Positions 9,493 through 18,982 of a stretch of DNA of 64,000 nt are shown one piece after another. This DNA comes from Salegentibacter lacus (GTDB taxonomy: Bacteria; Bacteroidota; Bacteroidia; Flavobacteriales; Flavobacteriaceae): assembly GCF_020164555.1 (NCBI RefSeq), contig NZ_JAIQZB010000021.1, forward strand, positions 1 through 64,000, in the 5' to 3' direction. The notes beneath the pieces were generated by a model. The model did no database searches, had not been told where the DNA came from, and saw only the letters and a list, made by a program, of their open reading frames with translations. A program made the position numbers and the translations under genes. Every line of letters begins with the position of its first letter. The stretch's first letter is position 1.

Positions 9493-11946
9493 ATGAAGAA
9501 AATTCTCTTCAAAATTTTACTAGTTCTCTTTCTTATTTCCTGTCAAAACCAGGAAAAAATCGTGGATCCTTCCGGATTTATTCCTGATGATGCTGCGGTA
9601 ATTATTCAAACTCCTAACCTTAAAAATCTTCAGCAGGATTTAGAAAACTTTAGCTTTTTAAATGAAAATAAACTTAGTGCGAAAGATCATCTAAAAGGTG
9701 AATTAGGCTATTTGAACCACGCCGGCACTCTTACAGCGGCTATAATCGCATTTTCTATCTCTGAAAACGATAAATTGATTTACACCTTAATAGTTAAAGA
9801 CAAGCCCAAATTTCAACTGGATTCCATTAAAAATAAATCGGTAGAAAGCATTAAAACTGAAGGCCATAATTACCAAAAAATGGTGTTAGAAAACAAAACA
9901 TTCTTTTTATCAAATGAAAATACACCATTTATAGCTTCTAATTCTGAAGAAAAACTAAGACAGGTTCTAAATGAAGAAAAGTTACTTAAGACTGAAGATT
10001 TCAAAAGAGTATATTCGGCTATAGATCTTAACAAGACTTCTGTAATCCTTAATCATCAGAATTTAAAAGATTTTCAGCGAAAATTATTTCCAAATTTAGA
10101 TCTAAAAAATATAGAAAATTATGCCGATTGGAGCGCATTAGATCTCGATTTCTCTAAAAGTGGGCTTTCCTTTAACGGTCTTAGTATTGCCGAAAATTCA
10201 TCTGCTCTTCATGACATTTTTAAAAATTCAGGAACGGTTCCGCAGGAACTTGCTGCCGTCACTCCCCAAAATTCGACAGGTTTTGCAACTATAGGCTATA
10301 AAAATCCTGAAATATTTCTTCAGAATTTAAAAAAGTTTAGAGGCGATTCGGTTTCTAATGCTATTGACGAAATTATTTTAAACATCCAGGAAGCCGGGAT
10401 TATCGCTACGGAAGAAAATTCTTTATTGGCATTAAAAACCCTCGTAACTGTTGATGCTATGGATTTAATTTCTAATTATGGTGAGTTAGAAGAAAACTAT
10501 CGCGATTTTCCCATATATAAGATTTCTCAACCCGAAACTTTTAAAACACTTTTTAATCCGTTATTAAAACCTGAAAAAACAAATTTCGCCGTTGCAATTG
10601 ACGAATACCTCGTTTTTGCCAGTTCAATACCGCAACTTCGAGATCTAATTGCGGATTATGTAAACGAGAATACCCTGGCGCATCAATCCTTTTATAAGGA
10701 AAGTCAGCAAAAATTAGCCCAGGAATCATCAATACTAATTGTCGGAAAAACCGAGAAATTAAAGGCTAATCTCGCTGACGCCGTAGCAAACGAATTAAGG
10801 GAAGAAATAAATAATCTGAATTTTGGCGAACATAAATTGGCCATTCTACAACTGGTAGAAGAAGATGATTTCGCTCATATTCACGGTACATTTGAAACCC
10901 AAAATAATGGAGACATCTCCAATAGAAAGACCGAAGAAATGCTTTCTGTAAACCTTGAAGCCCAATTACTTAACGAACCGGTCTTGGTTAAAAACCATTT
11001 GAACAACCAAATGGATATTGCGGTTCAGGATATTAATAACACGCTTTATCTAATTTCAAACAAAGGCACGGTTTTCTGGAAGAAAAAATTAAGTGTACCA
11101 ATTTTGGGAGACATCAAACAGGTAGACCTTTTTAAAAATGGACGATTTCAACTTGCCTTTGCCACTCCTTATTCTATAGAAGTTTTTGACCGAAACGGAA
11201 ATACGGTAAAACCCTTTCCCCTTAAATTTAAAGATCCAATTACTCAGCCCTTGTCTTTATTCGATTATGACAACAACAGAAAATACCGCTTTTTGATTAC
11301 GCAAAACGATGAAGTGTTTATGTATGATAAAAATGGAAAAAGTGTAGGAGGTTTCGATTTTAGAAAAACTAATTCCGAAATTCTAAAAGCGCCAAAACAT
11401 TTAAGAATTCAGAATAAAGACTATATCGTTTTTCCTGAAAAAGTGGGAAAACTTAATATTTTGAGCAGGCAGGGAGAGCATAGAGTAAAGGTACAAGAGA
11501 GCATAGATTTTTCTGAAAACGAATGGTATGAATTTGAAAATGATTTTGTTTCAACTACTTCTGAAGGAAATTTAGTTAAGGTCACACAAACCGGCCAGGT
11601 AAATATTTCAAGCACCAATTTTAGCGAAAATCACAAGATTTCAGCAAGACCCAATCTATTGGTGAGCCTTTCAGAAAATATTCTAAAGATTAGAAATAAA
11701 GAATTAAACCTGGATTACGGACTTTACACTGAACCTGAAATCCAATATGTAAACGACAAATATTACATCAGCCTAACCGATCTACAAACCCAAAAAGTGT
11801 ATGTTTTTGACAGCAATGCAGAACTGCTTCCCGGCTTCCCCGTTTACGGCACTTCAGAGATCAATTTAAATAATGCCGATATCGATAACCGCCCGGAATT
11901 TGTAGTAAAAGGAGGTGAAAAAGAAGTTTTATTGTATAAATTCTAA
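9493..11946 (+). CDS. Large lipoprotein with C-terminal propeller-like repeats
   Basis: An 817-residue lipoprotein (lipobox LFLISC, lipid Cys 17). The first 480 residues form an alpha/beta region reminiscent of DUF3352-type proteins (FIPDDAAVIIQTPNL). Residues of about 510-815 contain repeated strand motifs such as YLISNKGTVFWKKKL, IEVFDRNGN, VFMYDKNGKSVGGF and VYVFDSNAELLPGFP, which look like blades of a beta-propeller of the PQQ type. It lies directly after rnhB and converges on lipB, with which its end overlaps by 4 bases. No enzymatic motif is seen. A periplasmic scaffold or binding role is inference. Confidence 0.6.
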   Translation: MKKILFKILLVLFLISCQNQEKIVDPSGFIPDDAAVIIQTPNLKNLQQDLENFSFLNENKLSAKDHLKGELGYLNHAGTLTAAIIAFSISENDKLIYTLIVKDKPKFQLDSIKNKSVESIKTEGHNYQKMVLENKTFFLSNENTPFIASNSEEKLRQVLNEEKLLKTEDFKRVYSAIDLNKTSVILNHQNLKDFQRKLFPNLDLKNIENYADWSALDLDFSKSGLSFNGLSIAENSSALHDIFKNSGTVPQELAAVTPQNSTGFATIGYKNPEIFLQNLKKFRGDSVSNAIDEIILNIQEAGIIATEENSLLALKTLVTVDAMDLISNYGELEENYRDFPIYKISQPETFKTLFNPLLKPEKTNFAVAIDEYLVFASSIPQLRDLIADYVNENTLAHQSFYKESQQKLAQESSILIVGKTEKLKANLADAVANELREEINNLNFGEHKLAILQLVEEDDFAHIHGTFETQNNGDISNRKTEEMLSVNLEAQLLNEPVLVKNHLNNQMDIAVQDINNTLYLISNKGTVFWKKKLSVPILGDIKQVDLFKNGRFQLAFATPYSIEVFDRNGNTVKPFPLKFKDPITQPLSLFDYDNNRKYRFLITQNDEVFMYDKNGKSVGGFDFRKTNSEILKAPKHLRIQNKDYIVFPEKVGKLNILSRQGEHRVKVQESIDFSENEWYEFENDFVSTTSEGNLVKVTQTGQVNISSTNFSENHKISARPNLLVSLSENILKIRNKELNLDYGLYTEPEIQYVNDKYYISLTDLQTQKVYVFDSNAELLPGFPVYGTSEINLNNADIDNRPEFVVKGGEKEVLLYKF

Positions 11947-12641
11947 CTCAATTCTGCCTCAAACAATTCTTCAAAATGTTTTAAAACCTTCTCCTGAACT
12001 TCAGCTAAAGGAATTTCTCTTTTCCCGAGTTCTACATTTAAAGAAGTGACTGCTTTCCCTTCAATTCCACAGGGAATAATATGGTCAAAATAGCCTAAAT
12101 CGGCATTTACGTTTAATGCGAAACCGTGCATAGTGACCCAACGACTGGCACGAACACCCATCGCACATATCTTTCTGGCAAATGGGGTTCCCACATCCAG
12201 CCAAACTCCGGTTTCGCCCGGGCTGCGTTCAGCCTTTAAACCATAATCTTTTAAAGTAAGAATAATACATTCTTCAAGAAACCGAAGGTATTTATGAATA
12301 TCGGTAAAGAAATTATCCAGATCCAATATTGGGTATCCTACCAACTGCCCCGGCCCGTGATATGTGATATCACCACCACGGTTAATTTTGTAATATTTAG
12401 CCTGTCTTTTTTCGAGTTCGGCTTCAGAAATAAGCAAGTTTTTAACATCACCGCTTTTCCCCAAAGTATAAACATGGGGATGCTCTACCATTAAAAGGTA
12501 ATTTGGCGTAATTTCATTTAGATTCTGTCTTCGGTTTTTAATTTTAAGATCAAGAATCTCCTTAAAAAGACTTTCCTGGTAATCCCAGGTTTCTTTATAA
12601 TCCTTGTAACCTAAGTTCTGTAAGTTTATCTGCTTGTTCAT
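11943..12641 (-). CDS. lipB: Octanoyl-[acyl-carrier-protein]:protein octanoyltransferase
   Basis: A 232-residue enzyme that moves octanoate from acyl carrier protein to lipoyl domains, the first step of lipoate synthesis. Family motifs are clear: NRGGDITYHGPGQLVGYPI, the catalytic Lys region ARKICAMGVR, WVTMHGFALNV and the catalytic Cys in HIIPCGI. Length is normal. It overlaps the upstream Pmp3 gene by 4 bases (ATGA type), so the two are translationally coupled, and its 3' end overlaps the convergent lipoprotein gene. Confidence 0.96.
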   Translation of the reverse strand: MNKQINLQNLGYKDYKETWDYQESLFKEILDLKIKNRRQNLNEITPNYLLMVEHPHVYTLGKSGDVKNLLISEAELEKRQAKYYKINRGGDITYHGPGQLVGYPILDLDNFFTDIHKYLRFLEECIILTLKDYGLKAERSPGETGVWLDVGTPFARKICAMGVRASRWVTMHGFALNVNADLGYFDHIIPCGIEGKAVTSLNVELGKREIPLAEVQEKVLKHFEELFEAELS

Positions 12642-12802
12642 ACGCCTTTTCTCGGATTATTAAGAATAATAAGTGCAGCGATAACACCCGGAATCCAACC
12701 TAAAATAGTAAGAATCAACACAATTAAAATAGAACCACATCCCCGATCGTAAACCGCAAGGGGTGGAAATAAAACAGAAAGAATTACACGCCAAACACTC
12801 AT
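12638..12802 (-). CDS. YqaE/Pmp3 family small membrane protein
   Basis: A 54-residue membrane protein with two helices and the family signature VLFPPLAVYDRGCGS followed by TILGWIPGVIAAL. Pmp3 proteins affect membrane potential and salt tolerance in other organisms; the role here is not known. An upstream in-frame ATG at 12823 would lie only a few bases after the -7 box at 12832-12839. The start at 12802 gives the usual family length and a normal leader. It overlaps lipB by 4 bases. Confidence 0.85.
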   Translation of the reverse strand: MSVWRVILSVLFPPLAVYDRGCGSILIVLILTILGWIPGVIAALIILNNPRKGV

Positions 12803-12831
12803 ATTATTTAATGCTTTTATCAAATATGTCG

Positions 12832-12839
12832 CAAAGATA
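12832..12839 (-). promoter_or_regulatory. -7 promoter box of the pmp3-lipB unit
   Basis: Minus-strand TATCTTTG is an exact TAnnTTTG match, about 30 bases before the chosen ATG at 12802. It supports the shorter Pmp3 protein. No clear -33 TTG is seen. Confidence 0.5.
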
Positions 12840-12922
12840 AGATTATAAATAGAGAAATCTTATTTGGGAAGAGACCTCATTTTATCGCTAAAATATTATC
12901 AAAAATTCAGGTTTATATCGCA

Positions 12923-12953
12923 TTGGTTGGTAGCCACATAGTCACTATATTTG
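12923..12953 (+). promoter_or_regulatory. Promoter of lysS
   Basis: The -7 box TATATTTG (12946-12953) is an exact match and is preceded by -33 TTG candidates at 12923-12925 (20-base spacer) and 12927-12929 (16-base spacer). Because the promoter lies over the ATG at 12923, that ATG cannot start translation from this RNA. Confidence 0.7.
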
Positions 12954-12997
12954 CACTCGTTTTGCCAAAGCAAGCATTAATACATCAAATTACGAGT

Positions 12998-14689
12998 ATG
13001 CAATTATCTGAACAGGAAATAGTAAGAAGAGAGAAGCTTTCTGCACTGAGAAAAGCAGGTATTAACCCCTATCCGGCAGATTTATTCCCGGTTAAGGATA
13101 CCAGCAAGGGAATAAAGGAGAATTTTGAAGAAGGAAAAAAAGTGGTACTGGCCGGAAGGTTAATGTCGCGCCGTATCCAGGGTAAAGCCTCTTTTGCCGA
13201 AATACAGGATTCTAAAGGAAAGATCCAGGTTTATTTTAACCGTGACGAAATTTGCACCGGTGAAGATAAAAGCAAGTATAATGATGTTTATAAAAAATTG
13301 CTGGATATTGGCGATTTTATAGGTATTGAAGGGGAGCTTTTTAAAACCCAGGTTGGTGAAATGACTGTGATGGTAAAAGATTTCACTTTGCTTAGTAAAT
13401 CTATTCGCCCGCTTCCACTTCCAAAAACCGATAAAGACGGAAATACTTACGATGGTTTCACAGATCCAGAACACCGTTACCGCCAGCGTTACGCTGATTT
13501 AGCGGTAAATCCAAAGGTTAAAGAGATCTTTGTAAAGCGTACCAAATTGTTTAACGCGATGCGGAATTTCTTTAATGAAAGGGAGTATTTTGAAGTTGAA
13601 ACGCCAATTCTACAATCCATTCCCGGTGGTGCTGCGGCAAGACCGTTTGTTACCCATCACAATGCTTTGGATATTCCGCTTTACCTTAGAATTGCCAATG
13701 AATTATATCTTAAAAGATTAATCGTAGGCGGATTTGACGGGGTGTATGAGTTCTCGAAAAACTTCAGAAATGAAGGTATGGATAGAACGCATAACCCGGA
13801 ATTCACTGCGATGGAAATATATGTAGCCTATAAAGACTACAACTGGATGATGGAATTTACCGAAACACTGTTGGAGCATTGTGCAATTGCTGTAAACAAT
13901 ACTACTGAAGCCGTTTTTGGAGAAAATAAAATCGATTTTAAAGCGCCTTACAAACGTGTTACCATGACCGATTCCATCAAGGAATTCACCGGGTTTGATA
14001 TTACCGGGAAATCTGAAGCTGAAATTAGAAAAGCAGCGGAGGATATGGGAATTGAAGTTGATGAAACAATGGGAAAAGGAAAACTCATCGACGAGATTTT
14101 TGGTGAAAAATGCGAAGGAAATTACATTCAACCCACTTTCATAACCGACTATCCAAAAGAAATGAGCCCGCTTTGTAAAGAGCACCGTGAAAATCCTGAA
14201 TTAACCGAGCGTTTTGAATTAATGGTATGTGGGAAAGAAATCGCTAATGCATATTCAGAATTAAATGATCCGATAGACCAGCGCGAACGTTTTGAAGAAC
14301 AGCTAAAACTAGCTAAAAAAGGTGACGACGAAGCAACCGAATTTATAGATCAGGATTTCTTGAGAGCTCTGGAATACGGGATGCCTCCTACCTCCGGATT
14401 AGGAATTGGAATGGACCGATTAATTATGTTTTTAACTAATAATCAATCAATCCAGGAAGTTTTATTCTTCCCGCAAATGAAACCGGAAAGAAAAGCTGTT
14501 GAACTTAGCGAAGACGAAAAAGCGGTTTTTCAGTTATTAAAAAGTGATGAAATCCAGGAGTTGGAAACTATAAAAACCAATTCGGGTTTAAGTAATAAAA
14601 AATGGGATAAAACCCTTAAATCACTTAGAAAACATAAGATGATAGATGTTTTTAAAGATGATGAAACTATGAAGATAAAAGCAGTTTAA
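12998..14689 (+). CDS. lysS: Lysyl-tRNA synthetase, class II
   Basis: A 563-residue enzyme that charges tRNA-Lys. An OB-fold anticodon domain ([23 protein letters not shown], about residues 50-160) precedes the class II core with motif 2 ([20 protein letters not shown]) and motif 3 ([14 protein letters not shown]). The start [11 protein letters not shown] at 12998 is chosen because the upstream ATG overlaps the promoter. Compared with the usual length of about 500 residues it has a C-terminal extension of roughly 65 residues ([16 protein letters not shown] onward), which looks like a helical winged domain. Bacteroidota enzymes often carry this tail, from memory. Confidence 0.96.
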   Translation: MQLSEQEIVRREKLSALRKAGINPYPADLFPVKDTSKGIKENFEEGKKVVLAGRLMSRRIQGKASFAEIQDSKGKIQVYFNRDEICTGEDKSKYNDVYKKLLDIGDFIGIEGELFKTQVGEMTVMVKDFTLLSKSIRPLPLPKTDKDGNTYDGFTDPEHRYRQRYADLAVNPKVKEIFVKRTKLFNAMRNFFNEREYFEVETPILQSIPGGAAARPFVTHHNALDIPLYLRIANELYLKRLIVGGFDGVYEFSKNFRNEGMDRTHNPEFTAMEIYVAYKDYNWMMEFTETLLEHCAIAVNNTTEAVFGENKIDFKAPYKRVTMTDSIKEFTGFDITGKSEAEIRKAAEDMGIEVDETMGKGKLIDEIFGEKCEGNYIQPTFITDYPKEMSPLCKEHRENPELTERFELMVCGKEIANAYSELNDPIDQRERFEEQLKLAKKGDDEATEFIDQDFLRALEYGMPPTSGLGIGMDRLIMFLTNNQSIQEVLFFPQMKPERKAVELSEDEKAVFQLLKSDEIQELETIKTNSGLSNKKWDKTLKSLRKHKMIDVFKDDETMKIKAV

Positions 14690-14849
14690 GAAGTTCCGAA
14701 TTAAAGAAATGGAGCAAGAAAAAAATGCCTTTTTCAACGCTAAAGTAAAATAGAGCCAATAAAATGAAAGCTCGATTATCGAGTGAACAAAGGTTAAATT
14801 AAGGCCTTTTTAACTTCAGTTTTAAACCTTTTTAAGATATTTCAGTCAA
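14690..14849. other. Intergenic stretch after lysS with a small palindrome
   Basis: No gene or tRNA is seen. CTCGATTATCGAG at 14771-14783 is a near-palindrome whose exact reverse complement recurs at about 50052. It is probably one member of a small dispersed intergenic motif. Confidence 0.35.
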
Positions 14850-14875
14850 AAGATCACCAAATGGTGGTCTTTTTT
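14850..14875 (+). terminator. Terminator of lysS
   Basis: A stem AAGATCACC/GGTGGTCTT with a 4-base loop is followed by a T-run on the plus strand (14871-14875). It lies about 160 bases after the lysS stop. Confidence 0.85.
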
Positions 14876-14943
14876 CGTTTTTTAGCTTTCGCTAAAGAAA
14901 ATTTATCACTTCAATTTAATCACACAAACCAAAATTAAACTTT

Positions 14944-17433
14944 ATGACCAAACGATTTACGCATAAGCTCTTTTTAGTAGCCTTATCGGTATCGGTTTCC
15001 AGTTGTGCGGTTTTTCAGCCTAATAAATCTTCGGCTGATGCCTCCAAAGAAGAAGCCTCAAAAAAGAATGGAGACTTTGAGCCTTACGCCAAGGTAATCA
15101 CCAAAGACGCTAAAAGCGACGAAGGTTTATTCACCGTACACCGGGTAGAAGACAAATATTTCTACGAAATTCCAGATAGCCTTTTTAACCGTGAAATGCT
15201 TACGGTAACAAGAATCGCTAAAACCGCAACCGGAATTGGTTTTGGCGGTGGGAAACAAAATACCCAGGTTCACCGCTGGCAGAAAAAAGACGGTCACGTA
15301 CTTTTAAGGGTTGTTTCTCACGAAATCTATGCTGCAGATTCACTTCCTGTGCACGAAGCCGTAGTAAACTCTAATTTTGAGCCTGTTTTACAACGGTTCC
15401 CTATAAAAACTGTAGGAAAAGATTCCGTAAATAAAACAACCGTAATTGAAGTAACCGATCTTTACACAAAAGATGTTCAGGCTCTTGGATTAAGAGACGG
15501 CACAAGAAAACAATATAAAGTTTCGCGTTTAGACGATAGCCGTTCTTATATAGATACTATTCGTAGCTATCCCGAAAATATTGAAGTTAGACACGTAAAA
15601 ACTTACAATGCAGGCGAACCGCCTTCTAATGCAAGCACAGGGTCTATTTCTTTAGAGTTTAGTAATTCTATGATCCTGCTTCCAAAAGAACCAATGAAGC
15701 GTCGTTATTTCGATCAGCGTGTAGGTTGGTTTGCCCGTGGGCAAACAGATTATGGGCTTGATGCTCAAAAAAGTAAAGAAGTAAAATACCTTGACCGTTG
15801 GAGACTTGAAGTTAAAGAAGAAGACAGAGAAAAATTCGAAAACGGGGAATTAGTTGAGCCGAAAGAACAAATTGTTTATTACGTAGACCGCGCCACTCCA
15901 AAACAATGGATTCCTTATATCAAACAAGGTATTGAAGACTGGCAGGTTGCTTTTGAAGCTGCAGGATTTAAAAATGCGATTATAGCTAAAGATCCTCCAA
16001 CTAAAGAAGAGGATCCAGATTGGAGCCCGGAAGATGCTCGCTATTCTGTTGTACGTTATCTAGCTTCTCCAATTCCAAATGCAAACGGACCTCACGTAAG
16101 TGACCCACGTTCAGGAGAGATCCTGGAATCAGATATTAACTGGTACCATAATGTAATGACCTTGCTTAGAAACTGGTTCTTTGTACAAACTGCGGCTATC
16201 AATGAAGATGCCCGTAGCGTTGAATTTGAAGACGAAGTAATGGGTCGTTTAATCCGTTTTGTTTCTTCTCACGAGGTTGGCCATACTTTAGGTCTTCCGC
16301 ATAATATGGGAAGTAGTGTTGCTTATGCAGTAGAAGATCTTCGTGATCCTGAATTTACTGCGGAATATGGTACTGCACCTTCAATTATGGACTATGCGCG
16401 TTTTAATTATATCGCACAGCCGGAAGACGGTGATGTAGCTTTAATGCCGGATATTGGACCTTACGATAAATATGCAATTGAGTGGGGTTACCGACCAATT
16501 TTAGATAAAACTGCTGAAGAGGAAAAGGAAATTCTAGACGAATGGATCCTTGAAAAAGCTGATGATCCTTTATATCGCTTCGGAAGCCAGCAAAGCGGCG
16601 GAGTTATAGATCCAAGTTCCCAAACTGAAGATCTTGGAGACGATGCAGTTTTGGCCAGTGAATATGGAATTAAAAACCTGAAACGCATAATGCCGAAACT
16701 AATCGAGTGGACTGCCGAAGACGGGAAAAACTACGATGACCTAGATGACATGTACGGCCAGGTTTTAAGTCAGTTTAACCGCTATATGGGACACGTAACT
16801 GCAAATATTGGTGGTGTTTATGAGCACTACAAAACTTACGACCAGGAAGGTGCTGTTTATTCTCACGTAGATACTGAACGCCAAAAAGAAGCGATGAATT
16901 TCTTGCACGAACAACTTTTTGAAACTCCAGAATGGATGATAGATCAGGAGATTTTTAATAAGATTCAATTTGACGGGCAGGTAGAGCGCATTAGAAATAT
17001 GCAGGAACGTAGCCTTAACAATCTACTGGATTTCGGAAGAATGGCTCGTTTAATGGAAAATGAAGAAATAAACGGCGAGGAAGCTTATGGTTTAATCGAT
17101 ATGATGACCGATGTTAGAACCGGAATTTGGAGCGAACTTTCTTCAGGACAAAACATAGACCGTTACCGTAGAAATCTTCAACGCGCATATATTGAGCGTA
17201 TGGAGCATTTAATGACGGAAGAGCAGAGCGAAATTCCATCACGATACAGAAGCTGGATTAGCAGAAGTGATGTAGATGTTGCGCAAAGTGATATTCGTCC
17301 TGTGGTAAGAGGAGAGCTTAAAACACTTCAAAACCAAATTAGGAGAGCAGCCAACCGAGGAGACCGTTTAACCAGGTACCACCTTCAGGATGCTTTAGAA
17401 AGAATAGATTTAATATTAAACCCTATCAAATAA
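14944..17433 (+). CDS. Zinc-dependent metalloprotease, lipoprotein (DUF5117/DUF4953 type)
   Basis: An 829-residue protein with a signal peptide and a probable lipobox (SVSSC, Cys 22). The metzincin-like zinc site HEVGHTLGLPH begins at His443 and is followed by MGSS and a Met-turn candidate (PSIMDYARFNY). The flanking regions match the large Bacteroidota family usually annotated as zinc-dependent metalloprotease with DUF5117/DUF5118. Length is typical. It likely acts in the periplasm or on the outer surface; the substrate is unknown. It stands alone between two terminators. Confidence 0.88.
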   Translation: MTKRFTHKLFLVALSVSVSSCAVFQPNKSSADASKEEASKKNGDFEPYAKVITKDAKSDEGLFTVHRVEDKYFYEIPDSLFNREMLTVTRIAKTATGIGFGGGKQNTQVHRWQKKDGHVLLRVVSHEIYAADSLPVHEAVVNSNFEPVLQRFPIKTVGKDSVNKTTVIEVTDLYTKDVQALGLRDGTRKQYKVSRLDDSRSYIDTIRSYPENIEVRHVKTYNAGEPPSNASTGSISLEFSNSMILLPKEPMKRRYFDQRVGWFARGQTDYGLDAQKSKEVKYLDRWRLEVKEEDREKFENGELVEPKEQIVYYVDRATPKQWIPYIKQGIEDWQVAFEAAGFKNAIIAKDPPTKEEDPDWSPEDARYSVVRYLASPIPNANGPHVSDPRSGEILESDINWYHNVMTLLRNWFFVQTAAINEDARSVEFEDEVMGRLIRFVSSHEVGHTLGLPHNMGSSVAYAVEDLRDPEFTAEYGTAPSIMDYARFNYIAQPEDGDVALMPDIGPYDKYAIEWGYRPILDKTAEEEKEILDEWILEKADDPLYRFGSQQSGGVIDPSSQTEDLGDDAVLASEYGIKNLKRIMPKLIEWTAEDGKNYDDLDDMYGQVLSQFNRYMGHVTANIGGVYEHYKTYDQEGAVYSHVDTERQKEAMNFLHEQLFETPEWMIDQEIFNKIQFDGQVERIRNMQERSLNNLLDFGRMARLMENEEINGEEAYGLIDMMTDVRTGIWSELSSGQNIDRYRRNLQRAYIERMEHLMTEEQSEIPSRYRSWISRSDVDVAQSDIRPVVRGELKTLQNQIRRAANRGDRLTRYHLQDALERIDLILNPIK

Positions 17434-17466
17434 CACCTCAACATTTTTTTTGATTTGTTAGTTTTG

Positions 17467-17498
17467 AAAACCACCGTCCCTACACGGTGGTTTTTTTA
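17467..17498 (+). terminator. Terminator of the metalloprotease gene
   Basis: The stem ACCACCGT/ACGGTGGT (17470-17491) has a 6-base loop and is followed by seven T on the plus strand. It lies about 35 bases after the stop codon. Confidence 0.9.
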
Positions 17499-17648
17499 TG
17501 TTTTATATTAAACCTTTTTAAAATTTTAAAGTCTTATAGAAAAGTACCGCTTAAATTGCTATGAAAAAGATTTTTTGAAGTTAAATATCGAAGAATCAAT
17601 TAGGGACTTTTTTAGATTAATTAGTTGAGTTTGTTTGAATTTTAAATT

Positions 17649-17730
17649 GAGAGCAGCACCTGGAAAATCGAAAATCTAAATTTTATATCTGAGCCAAATA
17701 AAATTTAAATCCTTTCTGCTCTCTTTTTTT
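17649..17730 (+). terminator. Long two-tier hairpin with T-run between convergent genes
   Basis: The outer arms GAGAGCAG (17649-17656) and CTGCTCTC (17716-17723) enclose an inner AT-rich stem (CTAAATTTTA with TAAAATTTAAA). Seven T follow on the plus strand. It lies just 3' of the permease stop on the opposite strand. It may be a backup terminator, or the 3' half of a small RNA read on plus. The rest of 17500-17648 shows no gene. Confidence 0.45.
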
Positions 17731-17734
17731 ATTC

Positions 17735-18955
17735 CTAAAGAAAAAACTTCGCAATAAGACCTCCCGCCAGCCACAGGTAACACACAAAGGCAATATATTT
17801 CAAGCTCGTTTCCAACAACTGACTTTTAGGTGCCATTTCCTTCATATGCATTACATCTTTCCGCTTAAAAAACCCAAGATAAATTAGTACTCCAGAAATT
17901 GCTAAAAAAATCATATTCAGCCAAAAAGTATAATCAATCTTAAAGTGTTCTGCATTAGTGATTTTTACGGATGAAGGATCGGGTAATAAATTGAATAAAT
18001 TAAACCCATAATGCAGTAATAAGGACGTACCTATAAGCGCGGTAAAAAGGAGGAAAAGTATAAAAAGCGACATCTTCCATCCGTAATATTTTGCATTAAT
18101 TCTTAATACTGGAAAAACTACCAAATCACTAAAAATAAAAGCCATTACTCCGGCAAAACTTACTCCTTTCCCAAACAAAAGTGCTGCTAAAGGAATATTC
18201 CCCATAGAACCTATAAAGGTTAAAAAAGCGGCAATTGGGCCTACTATGATATGCTCAAGAATGGTAAAAAAGCCAAAATCGGTATTTCCATCACCGGTGT
18301 TTATAAATAAAGTTTGAAAGAAAGAATCTGGAACAAAAGCGGCAACAACACCGGCAACTGTAAAACCTAAAGTCACATCTTTCCAAACCATTTTCCATTC
18401 CATCGCGTATTGTTTGGAAACTTTAGCCCAGCTGGTTTCAGACTTTATTTTTTTCTTCCAGGATTTTTCAGAATCTTCATCATCTTCATCTTTTTCGTCA
18501 AGACGCTCTCGTGCCTTTTTAATCAATTTATGCGGATTGATAAGCCTAATAAGTATCCAGCTGATGAGAATAAGCAATATTCCGCCTATATATTCACCTA
18601 CCACAAATTGCCAGCCTAAAAAGATTGCTATTAAAATACCCAGTTCTATTACCAGGTTGGTGGAAGCAAGTAAAAAAGCAATAGAAGAAGAGAAACTGGC
18701 GCCTTTTTTAAATAAACTTTTTGTGGAAGCTAAAGCAGAAAAACTACAGGAACTACTAATAAAACCAAAGAAAGTTCCCAGCAAAAGACTTTTAGATTCG
18801 TCTTTTCCCATAGTTCTTTCCATGCGCTTTTCGGTCACAAAAATCTGGATACAACTACTTATCACATATCCAAGAATAAAGGCCCATAAAGCCATCCAAA
18901 AAAAACCGGCGCTGGTATACGCCGCTTCTCCCCACTTACTTAAAAAATCCTGCAT
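17735..18955 (-). CDS. Permease of the UPF0718/ArsP family
   Basis: A 406-residue membrane protein with two repeated halves. Each half has about four helices, split by a charged cytoplasmic loop near 150-185 (RERLDEKDEDDEDSEKSWKKK). The family motif SSCSFSALASTKSLF is present in the first half, with GSMGNIPLAALLFGKG as its counterpart in the second. Family members move metals, organoarsenicals or are untested. The gene follows copA by 27 bases at the end of the copper operon, so a role in metal handling is likely, though not shown by the sequence. Confidence 0.8.
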   Translation of the reverse strand: MQDFLSKWGEAAYTSAGFFWMALWAFILGYVISSCIQIFVTEKRMERTMGKDESKSLLLGTFFGFISSSCSFSALASTKSLFKKGASFSSSIAFLLASTNLVIELGILIAIFLGWQFVVGEYIGGILLILISWILIRLINPHKLIKKARERLDEKDEDDEDSEKSWKKKIKSETSWAKVSKQYAMEWKMVWKDVTLGFTVAGVVAAFVPDSFFQTLFINTGDGNTDFGFFTILEHIIVGPIAAFLTFIGSMGNIPLAALLFGKGVSFAGVMAFIFSDLVVFPVLRINAKYYGWKMSLFILFLLFTALIGTSLLLHYGFNLFNLLPDPSSVKITNAEHFKIDYTFWLNMIFLAISGVLIYLGFFKRKDVMHMKEMAPKSQLLETSLKYIAFVCYLWLAGGLIAKFFL

Positions 18956-18982
18956 TTCTACTATTTTTGGTTGATTAGTATT

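Noticed and set aside
12923-12997. Upstream ATG extension of LysS
   Set aside because: The ATG lies on the -33/-7 promoter, so it would not be in the RNA.
13718-14185. 155-residue minus-strand frame opposite lysS
   Set aside because: It lies wholly within the well-supported lysS gene, has no recognisable motif and no promoter; it is a shadow frame.
18414-18974. 186-residue plus-strand frame opposite the permease
   Set aside because: Ser/Phe-rich mirror of the membrane protein on the other strand; no independent evidence.
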